The position numbers were made by a program, and so were the translations under genes. Below the pieces are notes generated by a model. The model worked only from the letters and a program-made list of their open reading frames with translations, did not search any database and was not told the origin of the DNA. A stretch of DNA of 64,000 bases, from assembly GCA_934154785.1 (NCBI GenBank), contig CAKPGL010000001.1:1-64000 (forward strand). Direction: 5' to 3'. Below, piece by piece: positions 19,043 to 26,719 of this stretch (its first letter is position 1; every line of letters begins with the position of its first letter). Source of the stretch: an uncultured Bacilli bacterium. GTDB lineage: Bacteria; Bacillota_I; Bacilli_A; RF39; UBA660.

Positions 19043-19071
19043 TTGATCTTTTCAATCAAATATATTATAAT
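19043..19071 (+). promoter_or_regulatory. Methyltransferase promoter with GATC inside the -35 box
   Basis: TTGATC (19043-19048), exactly 17 bp, TATAAT (19066-19071). The last four bases of the -35 box are a GATC site. A candidate opposite -35 for the restriction gene (TTGAAA on the minus strand, 19050-19055, with TATATT 16 bp on) lies back to back with it. A second GATC (18998-19001) sits just upstream of the restriction gene's ribosome site. Confidence 0.75.
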
Positions 19072-19111
19072 ATATTTAGTGAATATAAACAATGTCAGGA
19101 GGTATAAATTC

Positions 19112-20356
19112 ATGGAAAAAACTGTAGTAGAGCTATTTGCTGGTGTTGGTGGATTTAGATGTGGTTTAAATAAAGTTGAACTTATAAACGATAAAGTTAA
19201 AGAAAATGGAAATTGGAAATTTGTATGGGCTAATCAATGGGAACCTGCAACAAAGACTCAAGAAGCATTTGATTGTTACATTAAAAGATTTGGAAATAAA
19301 GATGCAAGTAATGTTGATATATTCCAAGTTAATAAAAAAGAAATTCCTAATCATACACTTTTAGTTGGTGGATTCCCTTGTCAAGATTATTCGGTTGCTC
19401 AAAATCTTTCAAATAGTAAAGGTATTGAAGGCAAAAAAGGAGTTTTATGGTGGGCAATTAATGACATTTTAAAAACTAAAAAGCCACCTTTTGTTTTATT
19501 AGAAAATGTTGATAGATTATTATTATCTCCTGCTAAACAAAGAGGTAGAGATTTTGGTATTATACTAAGAAGTTTTTTAGATAATGGTTATGCTGTTCAA
19601 TGGAGAGTTATAAATGCCGGTGAATATGGTTTACCACAAAAAAGAAGAAGAGTATTTATATTTGCTTATCATAAATCTACTGAGTATTATAAATCATTAT
19701 CAAAGAGTAATCCTAAAGATATAATTTTTAAAGATGGAATGTTTGTTAAACAATTTCCTATTAAAGATATAGAATTAGAATTTAATACAACTAATTTATC
19801 AAAGGATTCATTTAAAGATTTAGTTGAAGTAAGTGATAAGTTTAGAGCACAATTCTATAATGCTGGTATTATGATGAATGGTAAAGTATATACTTCAAAA
19901 GTATCAGCTGACTGTGATGAAGTATTTCCATTAAAGAAAATCATTCAACATGAAGAAATTGATAAAAAATTCTTCTTAAGTGATGAAGCTTATAAAAAGT
20001 TTGAATACTTAAAAGGTAATAAAAGAATTCCAAGAGTTAAACCAAATGGAGAAGAATATTTTTATACAGAGGGTGCTATGCCTTGCCCAGATAATTTAGA
20101 AGTTCCTGCTAGAACAATGTTAACTAGTGAGGGTGGAATAAGTAGAACTACTCATATAGTTGAAGATTATAAAACTAAAAAGATTAGATTATTAACCCCA
20201 ATTGAGTGTGAAAGAATAAATTGTTTTCCAGACAACTGGACTAATACAGGTATGACAGATAAAAAAAGAAACTTCATGATGGGTAATGCCTTAGTAGTTG
20301 GAATTATAGAAAAAATAGGAATTGAATTAGAAAATATAATAGAAAAAGAAGATTAA
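19112..20356 (+). CDS. C5-cytosine DNA methyltransferase of the R-M pair
   Basis: 414 aa. Protects DNA from the neighbouring endonuclease by methylating cytosine, probably in GATC as in M.Sau3AI. Motifs: I VELFAGVGGFRCGL (6-19), IV GGFPCQDYS with catalytic C90, VI ENV (131-133), VIII QKRRRVFIF (177-185), target recognition region about 220-340, IX/X MGNALVVGI near the end. The AGGAGG before the ATG at 19112 fixes the start; longer upstream frame is non-coding. All motifs intact. Terminator overlaps the stop codon. Confidence 0.92.
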   Translation: MEKTVVELFAGVGGFRCGLNKVELINDKVKENGNWKFVWANQWEPATKTQEAFDCYIKRFGNKDASNVDIFQVNKKEIPNHTLLVGGFPCQDYSVAQNLSNSKGIEGKKGVLWWAINDILKTKKPPFVLLENVDRLLLSPAKQRGRDFGIILRSFLDNGYAVQWRVINAGEYGLPQKRRRVFIFAYHKSTEYYKSLSKSNPKDIIFKDGMFVKQFPIKDIELEFNTTNLSKDSFKDLVEVSDKFRAQFYNAGIMMNGKVYTSKVSADCDEVFPLKKIIQHEEIDKKFFLSDEAYKKFEYLKGNKRIPRVKPNGEEYFYTEGAMPCPDNLEVPARTMLTSEGGISRTTHIVEDYKTKKIRLLTPIECERINCFPDNWTNTGMTDKKRNFMMGNALVVGIIEKIGIELENIIEKED

Positions 20357-20379
20357 TTTAAGTTTAATCTTCTTTTTTA
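20348..20379. terminator. Bidirectional terminator overlapping the methyltransferase stop
   Basis: Stem GAAGATTAA / TTAATCTTC, 7-nt loop, then six T; the first arm holds the TAA stop. On the other strand it also has a T-run and can end the convergent 20397 gene. Confidence 0.85.
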
Positions 20380-20396
20380 ATATCAAGCCACCAGAT

Positions 20397-21263
20397 TTAT
20401 AGATTTTCTTCTTTTACATAATTCAATTGATTATACTTATACTTTTCATAATCAGTTGGATGTTCAGCAATATAGCTAATTACATTATCTTTTAAACAAG
20501 GATATTCTTTTCTTATTTTGGTTCTAGATGGAACTATTCCTCTTTTTAATATTTTAACTAATCCGCATGAAGGATCTTTCATAACTTCACGTTCATAGTG
20601 AGGAAGCATTTCTATATTGTAGAATCTACTATATGTATAAACTAAATATGGTCTAACAAAATTCTTAGGTACCAAAATTATTGGCTTATTATCAAATACA
20701 GGTAGTTGAATACTCTCCATCATTGTCCACTTTTCCTCTTCTGTACACCATACCGGTCTTTTCAATTTAACGGTTTCCGTATGTACATTATATAACTTGC
20801 ATTGCTCCTGAGTATATTTTATTAATTCGTATAATATTATGTTAATAATTAAATCAGATATTTTGTCATATCCAACCTTTTCAATCATAATACTAGCATC
20901 AAATATATCAGAAACAAGACCTGTTTTAACTGCCTTTGATTTACACAATATATCAAATAATTCCTTCCCTTTGTTGCTTCCTAATCCACGTCCTATCGGA
21001 GTACCTTTTGAATATCCTAATCTAATTTCATTGTTTTCTTGAAGATATTTTACTAACTTATATCCATTCCCTTTGTCTCCCAATTTTGCATACTTTAATA
21101 GTTTAGTGAAATAATCAACTATTTTATTTGAACATTGAACACTTAACTCATCATCCGAAATATAAATCAAATATGGATCAACAAAAAGCATATTATCAGT
21201 TCCAAGCTCAATATCTTCAAAATTAACTTCATCATTAATTTTAAAGAGTTCTTTAAAAGTCAT
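20397..21263 (-). CDS. Unrecognised 288-aa protein in the R-M island
   Basis: 288 aa, no family recognised. Soluble, without signal or membrane segment. Notable residues: TDNMLFVDPYLIY (22-34), a glycine-rich stretch RLGYSKGTPIGRGLG (81-95), a conserved-looking VPKNFVRPYLVYTYSRFYN around residue 200, and a basic LKRGIVPSRTKIRKEYPC near 250. GGGAGAG 6 nt before the ATG at 21263 decides the start. It lies between the methyltransferase (convergent) and an ATPase (divergent). Defence-related by location only; could be a nuclease-type effector or partner of the ATPase, but no catalytic motif is certain. Confidence 0.65.
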   Translation of the reverse strand: MTFKELFKINDEVNFEDIELGTDNMLFVDPYLIYISDDELSVQCSNKIVDYFTKLLKYAKLGDKGNGYKLVKYLQENNEIRLGYSKGTPIGRGLGSNKGKELFDILCKSKAVKTGLVSDIFDASIMIEKVGYDKISDLIINIILYELIKYTQEQCKLYNVHTETVKLKRPVWCTEEEKWTMMESIQLPVFDNKPIILVPKNFVRPYLVYTYSRFYNIEMLPHYEREVMKDPSCGLVKILKRGIVPSRTKIRKEYPCLKDNVISYIAEHPTDYEKYKYNQLNYVKEENL

Positions 21264-21293
21264 CAATAACTCTCCCTTCTTCATATTTCCTGA

Positions 21294-21406
21294 TGTTATA
21301 CTAAAACTTTACAAAAATAGTTAATGATGACTTGATAAATACTACTTTTTGTGCTAAATTATATTTAGGGATGTGTCAAATTCCTAAACTGTGTTTTAGT
21401 ATAACA
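21294..21406. repeat. 14-bp inverted repeat in the divergent regulatory region
   Basis: TGTTATACTAAAAC (21294-21307) and its exact inverse GTTTTAGTATAACA (21393-21406), 85 nt apart. Each arm holds TATAAC, a possible -10 box pointing outward: the left arm toward the 20397 gene (TTAACT 18 bp upstream), the right arm toward the ATPase side. The right copy is itself an imperfect palindrome (TGTGTT...AACACA). Together with the promoter at 21578 this explains most of the 361-bp gap between the two genes. Confidence 0.6.
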
Positions 21407-21414
21407 CAGGAGTG

Positions 21415-21441
21415 CTATCTTATATTAAGATAGTTTTTTTG
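21415..21441 (+). terminator. Orphan terminator in the divergent region
   Basis: Perfect 8-bp stem CTATCTTA / TAAGATAG with a 3-nt loop followed by seven T. No gene ends here; it lies immediately after the right inverted-repeat arm and 137 bp before the ATPase promoter, so it would end a very short rightward RNA or insulate the ATPase. Confidence 0.65.
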
Positions 21442-21577
21442 TGCCTATTACTCTAGCACAACTTAAATTTACCATATGCAGCAGTTAAAGTCAAGTACTT
21501 TTTATACTTTTTGAGGGTGTTTATCGCACTTATTTAACTTTTTTTGCATTTTTTTGTATTTTTTAATTATTTTCTTG

Positions 21578-21606
21578 TTGACTTTATGTACTTTTTAATG
21601 TATTAT
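21578..21606 (+). promoter_or_regulatory. Promoter of the ATPase gene
   Basis: TTGACT (21578-21583), 17 bp, TATTAT (21601-21606); the predicted start of transcription is about 12 nt before the ATG. Confidence 0.75.
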
Positions 21607-21624
21607 TTATACAGGTGGTGTATT

Positions 21625-22884
21625 ATGATAATAAAAGCTACTATTAAAAATTTTATGGGAATAGAAAAAGAAGTATCTATATCTTGTTTATCAAATAATA
21701 AAATTAAAAGAAATAATAATTTTATTATAGAAAATGAAAATGACGAAAGTATTTTAAAAGCTATAGGAATAATTGGAAGTAATGGAAGTGGTAAAACTAG
21801 CTTATTAAAAGCTATTGCTACTATACAAACATTCATTACTTTTCCATATAGAAAATCATCTGAAAAATCTAAAGCATTTGTAGAGCAAATAAAAAGCTTG
21901 CCCGATGAACTTTTAAATCAATTACTACAAAGCATAAATAATTTAAATTTGCCTTCGCAAAATGTTAATAACCCATTAGATGATACTATAATTGAATTAG
22001 AATTATTTATTCCTCATGATAAAAAAGATGAAAATATTATTAGTGGAATTTACAAATATAGATTAGTCTATGATTCAAATTACAATATCAACGGAGTTAA
22101 AGAGGAAAGTTTATATTATAGAAAAAAAATAAACTCAAAGAAAATAATAAAAATTTTCAGTGTAAATAATATTATAGAAAGTGAAATCGGAACAAAGTTG
22201 TTATATCAAAACAATACAATTATTTCAGAAAATAAAGAAATAAAATATTACCATTCATTTGGTAATGAAATAATGCATAAATTTGAATTTATGTTTAATG
22301 GTGATTTTTTAGATTTTGATGCCGATGAAAAATATTTAATTGATATTCTAGAAAAAAATAAAAAGAGATTTGTAGATTTGTGCAGTCTAGCTGATGATAA
22401 AATTATTGATGTTATTATTGAAAATAAAAATGACAAAAAGAATTTGTTTTTTATAAATAACAAAAATAATAAATTAAGATTTGAACAATTATCTACTGGT
22501 ACTAAAAAAATCATATTATATGGTAATAGAATCTTATTTGCTTTAGAAAATAATAAGAATTTATTCATAGATGAAATGGAAAACTCTTTGCATCCATCAT
22601 TAGCATGTTTTTTATTACAATTAGTAGGATATCCAATTAAAAATTCATATTCACAAATATTTTTTACAACTCATTCAATATATCTTTCTTCTTTACTAGA
22701 TAATGATCAACTATATTATATTGATAATAAAAAAGATAGTTATAATATTTCAAATATTTCAACAGCAATAAAAAACAATGTTATAACGAAAGATAAAACT
22801 CTTGCAATTGCCCTATTGGAAGATTTACTTATCAAAAATCCAGATTCAAAAAAGATTATAGATTTCTTAAATGATAAAAACTAG
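21625..22884 (+). CDS. ABC/SMC-like AAA ATPase (AAA_15/AAA_21 type)
   Basis: 419 aa. Walker A GSNGSGKT (51-58), ABC-type signature LSTGTKK (289-295), Walker B NLFIDEMEN (312-320) and H-loop TTHS (H350). No TOPRIM domain follows, so it is not an OLD nuclease; the arrangement is that of the single-ATPase component found in several abortive-infection and retron systems. GGTGGTG 5 nt before the ATG at 21625 decides the start. Last gene before attR, divergent from the unknown 288-aa gene, which may be its partner. Function inferred from family and location. Confidence 0.85.
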   Translation: MIIKATIKNFMGIEKEVSISCLSNNKIKRNNNFIIENENDESILKAIGIIGSNGSGKTSLLKAIATIQTFITFPYRKSSEKSKAFVEQIKSLPDELLNQLLQSINNLNLPSQNVNNPLDDTIIELELFIPHDKKDENIISGIYKYRLVYDSNYNINGVKEESLYYRKKINSKKIIKIFSVNNIIESEIGTKLLYQNNTIISENKEIKYYHSFGNEIMHKFEFMFNGDFLDFDADEKYLIDILEKNKKRFVDLCSLADDKIIDVIIENKNDKKNLFFINNKNNKLRFEQLSTGTKKIILYGNRILFALENNKNLFIDEMENSLHPSLACFLLQLVGYPIKNSYSQIFFTTHSIYLSSLLDNDQLYYIDNKKDSYNISNISTAIKNNVITKDKTLAIALLEDLLIKNPDSKKIIDFLNDKN

Positions 22885-22916
22885 ATTCAGATTATATGAA
22901 TCTAGTTTTATTTTTC
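22877..22916 (+). terminator. Terminator of the ATPase gene
   Basis: 13-bp perfect stem (AAAACTAGATTCA / TGAATCTAGTTTT), 7-nt loop, then a T-rich tail; overlaps the TAG stop and lies just inside the element's right end. Confidence 0.9.
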
Positions 22917-22933
22917 TCGAAGAAAGTTAATTT

Positions 22934-22956
22934 ACCACTAGGGTTAACACCACCTC
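22934..22956 (+). other. attR: element arm plus core repeat
   Basis: ACCACTAG (22934-22941), 9 nt, then CACCTC (22951-22956), after which amidase sequence resumes. Mirror of attL. Confidence 0.85.
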
Positions 22957-23209
22957 CTGCATTTATGTGATTAGATAACACTATAACATCCGAATTATTT
23001 CCAAACGCATCTAATACCCTAGTTACCCTTTCATTTGGGCTTAAAGTCTCATCTGTAGTTCTAGTCATTTTAACTGGTATTCCTAAACTCTTAAACCTAT
23101 CATACATATAATTAGAAATATTCAAAGTTAAATCTTTTTCTATAATTCCATTACCACTAGAACCTGGGTCATCTCCTCCATGCCCAGCATCTATAACTAT
23201 TTTAGCCAT
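22951..23209 (-). pseudogene. N-terminal part of interrupted LysM N-acetylmuramoyl-L-alanine amidase
   Basis: Encodes residues 1-86 of the amidase_3 domain: IDAGHGGDDPG with the first Zn histidine, an EKDLTLN Zn glutamate and SNHINAGG with the second Zn histidine. AGGAGTG precedes the ATG at 23209. The frame runs into the element and stops at 22892 after 19 foreign residues, giving a 105-aa product with all three Zn ligands but without the catalytic Glu and the LysM tail (at 12115-13199). Deleting the element restores a complete 447-aa protein. Confidence 0.93.
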
Positions 23210-23270
23210 ATTATCACTCCTAAATTATAGTATGACAATTAACCATTTACGTGAATAAACTCTATATAAC

Positions 23271-23945
23271 TTAATTTATAGATGTGTTTTCATTAACAAA
23301 CTCCCTATCCATTAGTATTTCATGAATCATTTCCTCTTGATTATCTAAATATATCTCTTCTATTCTATCAACACGACATTTTTCTGCTTGAATAATAGAC
23401 TTTACTTTATTAACAGCCTTATCAACTTCATCATTAACAACAACATAGTTATACTTTTTATAATTATTTATCTCATTATAAGCAGTCTTAAATCTATTTA
23501 TAACCTTGTCTCTAGTTTCCGTTTTTCTATCAATTAACCTTCTCTTTAAAGTTTCCATATCTGGAGGCATTATAAAAATAAATAGTGCTGAAGGTAAGAT
23601 TTTTTTAATACTTAAAGCACCTTGTATATCAATAACTAAAATAACATCAATACCTTTACTTAAATATTTTTCAATTTTATCTTTTGGTGTACCATAATAA
23701 TGATTATTGTATGAAGCATATTCTAAAAAAACATTCTCTTCTATTTTTCTTTCAAATTCTTCTTCCGTTACAAAAAAATAATCTTTGCCTTCAACTTCAT
23801 TTCCTCTAGGATTTCTAGATGTCATAGATATAGACATCCACATATTATCACTTTCATTAACAAGTTTATTACAGATGGTATCTTTACCAGCACCGCTAGG
23901 ACCTGATACTACAATAAGTAAGCCATTTCCATTTACCTTTAACAT
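23271..23945 (-). CDS. gmk: Guanylate kinase
   Basis: 224 aa. Phosphorylates GMP to GDP in the cytoplasm. P-loop VSGPSGAGKDTI near residue 13, GMP-binding SMTSRNPRGNEVEGKDYFFV and LEYASYNNHYYGTP, then IDIQGALSIKK. Of several in-frame starts, the ATG at 23945 is best because AAAAAGGA lies 9 nt upstream and homologues begin a few residues before the P-loop. About 20 residues longer than E. coli Gmk at the C-terminus. Confidence 0.92.
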   Translation of the reverse strand: MLKVNGNGLLIVVSGPSGAGKDTICNKLVNESDNMWMSISMTSRNPRGNEVEGKDYFFVTEEEFERKIEENVFLEYASYNNHYYGTPKDKIEKYLSKGIDVILVIDIQGALSIKKILPSALFIFIMPPDMETLKRRLIDRKTETRDKVINRFKTAYNEINNYKKYNYVVVNDEVDKAVNKVKSIIQAEKCRVDRIEEIYLDNQEEMIHEILMDREFVNENTSIN

Positions 23946-23993
23946 TATAATCATTCCTTTTTTATAGTATAACACACATTAATATTTTTCAAA

Positions 23994-24020
23994 CAAAAAA
24001 AGAAATACCTAAATATTTCC
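23994..24020 (-). terminator. Terminator of tspO
   Basis: Minus-strand stem GAAATA / TATTTC with a 6-nt loop and seven T, 20 bp after the tspO stop. Confidence 0.65.
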
Positions 24021-24038
24021 TGTAATTATAAATACCTT

Positions 24039-24497
24039 TTAATTTAATATAATTATATAAAAATTTAAAATACCTGCAAAAATTACCCACAACAAATACG
24101 GTATATTTAATAAACCAGCTAGCTTATTAATCTTATAAAATTTATAAATCATAATTATAATACTAACTAATAAAAATAATAACCAAATAAAAGCAAAAGC
24201 AAAATTTCTAAAATTAAAAAATATGATCGACCAAAAAAAGTTTAAAAACAATTGAATACCATAGATTTTTAAAGCAGCACTTTTATCATAATCACCAGAG
24301 TCATATATAATATAGCTACTTATTCCAAGCAATATATACAAAATTGTCCATATTATAGGAAACACTATACTAGATGGTGCAAAAGATGGAACGTTTATAA
24401 AATCATATATATTTTGATTATTCATAGTAATTAAAGCACTAAGAAGTCCAACACCTAAACTAATTGCAATACTTACTAATAAAGTTTTAATTTTCAT
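24039..24497 (-). CDS. tspO: TspO/MBR family tryptophan-rich sensory protein
   Basis: 152 aa with five membrane helices. The family pattern is visible: PSFAPSSIVFPIIWTILYILLGISSYI, QLFLNFFWSIIFF and PYLLWVIFAGILNF. TspO proteins bind porphyrins and affect stress responses; substrate here unknown. Fewer Trp than typical. GGTGAA precedes the ATG. Single gene with its own terminator. Confidence 0.9.
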   Translation of the reverse strand: MKIKTLLVSIAISLGVGLLSALITMNNQNIYDFINVPSFAPSSIVFPIIWTILYILLGISSYIIYDSGDYDKSAALKIYGIQLFLNFFWSIIFFNFRNFAFAFIWLLFLLVSIIIMIYKFYKINKLAGLLNIPYLLWVIFAGILNFYIIILN

Positions 24498-24523
24498 ATT
24501 TATTCACCAGTACTATATATGTA

Positions 24524-24561
24524 ATAAAAAAAGGAATATTACAAATTAAAGTATATTCCTT
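24524..24561 (-). terminator. Terminator of htrA
   Basis: Minus-strand stem AAGGAATAT / ATATTCCTT followed by seven T, shortly after the htrA stop. Confidence 0.8.
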
Positions 24562-24574
24562 AAATAACTATTAA

Positions 24575-25669
24575 TTAAATTTCGCCAACCGCTTTACTAA
24601 GTTTAACCGTAGCATCCTGTATCTTTCCATCACGATAGTATTTAATTGTAATTGTATCACCAACAGTATACTTATAAAGTACATATTTTAAATGTGCTCC
24701 ATCTTCTATCTTAGTACCAGCAATTTCTAATATAACATCACCTTTTTTAAGACCAGCATTAGCAGCAGGTGAATTCTTAACAACATTAACTACTACTACA
24801 CCTTGTTCAACTTCTTCATCAACATATATTTGATAACGATACAAAGTATAAGAATTAGATAACTCAACTGTTTCTACACCAAGTACTGGTCTTACAATTT
24901 CTTCACCCTTTTCTAGTCTATCAACAGAAGTCATAACTAACTCTATAGGTAAAGCAAAGCCCATTCCTTCGATAGTATCTTTTACTAATTTTAATGAATT
25001 TACACCTATTACTTGACCATTAATGTTACATAATGGTCCACCACTATTACCAGGGTTGATAGCAGCATCCGTTTGCATAACATTCATAACGTAACTACCA
25101 TTATCTAAGGAAACTGTTACTTTTCTATCCTTGCCAGAAAGAATACCTTTTGTTACAGTACCCATATATTCACTACCTACTGGAGTACCAACTGTAAATA
25201 CAGTGTCACCTAATTTCATGTCATCGCTTTTACCAATTTCCGAAACTGCTAAAGCATAATTAGCATCTATCTGTAATACAGCTACATCCTCGTATTCGTC
25301 ACTACCAAGAACTTTTGCTTCAACAGATTCATTATTCATATTAACAATTTTGACACTACTAGCACCACTTACTACGTGGCAATTAGTAATAATATAAGCT
25401 TTATCATTATCTTTTTTATAAACAAAGCCAGTACCACTAGATGATAATTGTCCCTTCGAATATGACTCCACAACCACTACGGCATCATATATTTTTGATA
25501 CACCACTTTGAATAGTGTCTGATTCTGTTACACTAACTTGTGATACAGTTTTTTCTATTGTTTCTGTTGTCCACTTTGGAGGGCAATAATGGTATACAAT
25601 AATAGTTCCAGCTACACCTACAAAACAAGACATAACTGTTATTACAATATATTTTAATTTATCTTTCAT
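24575..25669 (-). CDS. htrA: HtrA/DegP-like S1C serine protease
   Basis: 364 aa membrane-anchored quality-control protease. One helix at about residues 9-26, trypsin-like domain with H98 (TNCHVVSG), D128 (YEDVAVLQI) and S209 (NPGNSGGPL), and one PDZ domain at about 265-355 (NSPAANAGLKKGDVILEI). AGGAGA 5 nt before the ATG. It starts 9 bp after the stop of the Abi_2-type gene, so both are very likely cotranscribed, an unusual partner for htrA. Confidence 0.93.
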   Translation of the reverse strand: MKDKLKYIVITVMSCFVGVAGTIIVYHYCPPKWTTETIEKTVSQVSVTESDTIQSGVSKIYDAVVVVESYSKGQLSSSGTGFVYKKDNDKAYIITNCHVVSGASSVKIVNMNNESVEAKVLGSDEYEDVAVLQIDANYALAVSEIGKSDDMKLGDTVFTVGTPVGSEYMGTVTKGILSGKDRKVTVSLDNGSYVMNVMQTDAAINPGNSGGPLCNINGQVIGVNSLKLVKDTIEGMGFALPIELVMTSVDRLEKGEEIVRPVLGVETVELSNSYTLYRYQIYVDEEVEQGVVVVNVVKNSPAANAGLKKGDVILEIAGTKIEDGAHLKYVLYKYTVGDTITIKYYRDGKIQDATVKLSKAVGEI

Positions 25670-25678
25670 ATAATTCTC

Positions 25679-26614
25679 CTAATCTATAAGTGCTATATCT
25701 CTCCAATTATCGGGAAAACCAATTCTATTTAAAATATTATTAAGAGGGATAACATCTACTTTTCCATCTAAAATATCAATCTCGTAACTAATTTCATTAA
25801 TTAAATCTTTAAATTCGCCATCTGTCAACATATATTTCATTATTATAACAAGTGCAAATAAGTCATCTTTACCATAGATATAACCAAAATCATCCTGTTC
25901 AATGTTTAAAATTGCGTGAACCTTGTCATTGGGTATAGCTCTCTGTGTTTTATGATCATATAATATATCCTCATGTGCACATAAGTTACGAAAGTTAGCA
26001 AGTAATCCTAAATAAATTTCTAACGTTTCAATCTTTAAACCATAAATATCCGCTATACGCAATTGATCTTCTGGTTTTAGTATGCTATATAGTTCTGATA
26101 TAATACCAAAAGATAAAACTTTTACCATGATCCACATTGGTATATATCCATAATTATTTAAATAATGCAATGTCGCCGAATGTTTTTTAGAATTGATACT
26201 AATTTGTCTTTTCATCTTATTTAAAACATCTTTAACTTGTCTAGATTTTAAACTATCCTGTGTAAAATTTTTAGAACTTAAATAATCACTTTCCTTAAAA
26301 CCATATCTTTTAGAAAGTTGATAACTAATAATTGACTTTACATTGTTTTCTATTATTAATAAATACTTAAATAAAATATTACGTAAATGTCTATCAAATA
26401 AAAACATAGCGTACAATTCTTCAAATGTAGTACCAGGTAGAAATTTTTTACCTGATTTACTTTTATCTAAAAATAAATAACGATACCCACTAATAAAGAA
26501 GTAGTTTTCTCTTAATAAAACATTACGGGTTTCTTCTTCATAATTTATAATTAAACCTTTGTCACGTAAGATTTCAATCTGCTCATTTAAATTCTTAAAT
26601 GTTTTTTCTCTCAT
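25679..26614 (-). CDS. Abi_2 (AbiD/AbiF) family abortive infection protein
   Basis: 311 aa. Matches the Abi_2 pattern: KNLNEQIEILRDKGLII at the start, ENYFFISGYRYLFLD, FLFDRHLRNILFKYLLIIENNVKS, YIPMWIMVKVLSFG and FRNLCAHEDILYD. The last holds an R-x4-H motif (R209, H214) of HEPN ribonucleases, the proposed toxic activity in AbiD/F-type phage defence. GGTGAGAAGTGTATG start context. Immediately upstream of htrA in one operon. Outside the recombinase island and without an obvious antitoxin. Confidence 0.88.
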   Translation of the reverse strand: MREKTFKNLNEQIEILRDKGLIINYEEETRNVLLRENYFFISGYRYLFLDKSKSGKKFLPGTTFEELYAMFLFDRHLRNILFKYLLIIENNVKSIISYQLSKRYGFKESDYLSSKNFTQDSLKSRQVKDVLNKMKRQISINSKKHSATLHYLNNYGYIPMWIMVKVLSFGIISELYSILKPEDQLRIADIYGLKIETLEIYLGLLANFRNLCAHEDILYDHKTQRAIPNDKVHAILNIEQDDFGYIYGKDDLFALVIIMKYMLTDGEFKDLINEISYEIDILDGKVDVIPLNNILNRIGFPDNWRDIALID

Positions 26615-26719
26615 ACACTTCTCACCATAAACATTATATCACAGTTATTTTGAAAAAAATATGCTTATTTTGTGTTATTTCTGTGAAGTTAAATATAAAA
26701 ACAAAAGTATTATTTTAAT

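Larger units (their letters stand above)
13200..22956. mobile_element. 9,751-bp serine-recombinase integrative element carrying a GATC-type R-M system
   Basis: The element lies between two halves of one amidase gene and is bounded by direct repeats CACCTC (13200-13205 and 22951-22956). Removing 13200-22950 rejoins NHINAGG to AEGAEVIYAL in frame. It carries a large serine recombinase near the left end, replication- or mobilisation-type small proteins, a restriction-modification pair, an unknown protein and an ATPase. No relaxase, coupling protein or phage structural gene is present, so it is an integrative element or genomic island rather than a prophage or a complete conjugative element. Boundaries are exact to within the 6-bp repeat. 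Confidence 0.93.

Noticed and set aside
22892..22950. The 19 extra residues at the end of the amidase N-terminal fragment as a native C-terminus
   Set aside because: They are encoded by element DNA, overlap the ATPase terminator on the other strand and have no amidase likeness.
13200..22956. The island as a prophage or full conjugative element
   Set aside because: No capsid, tail, terminase, relaxase, coupling protein or type IV secretion gene is present.
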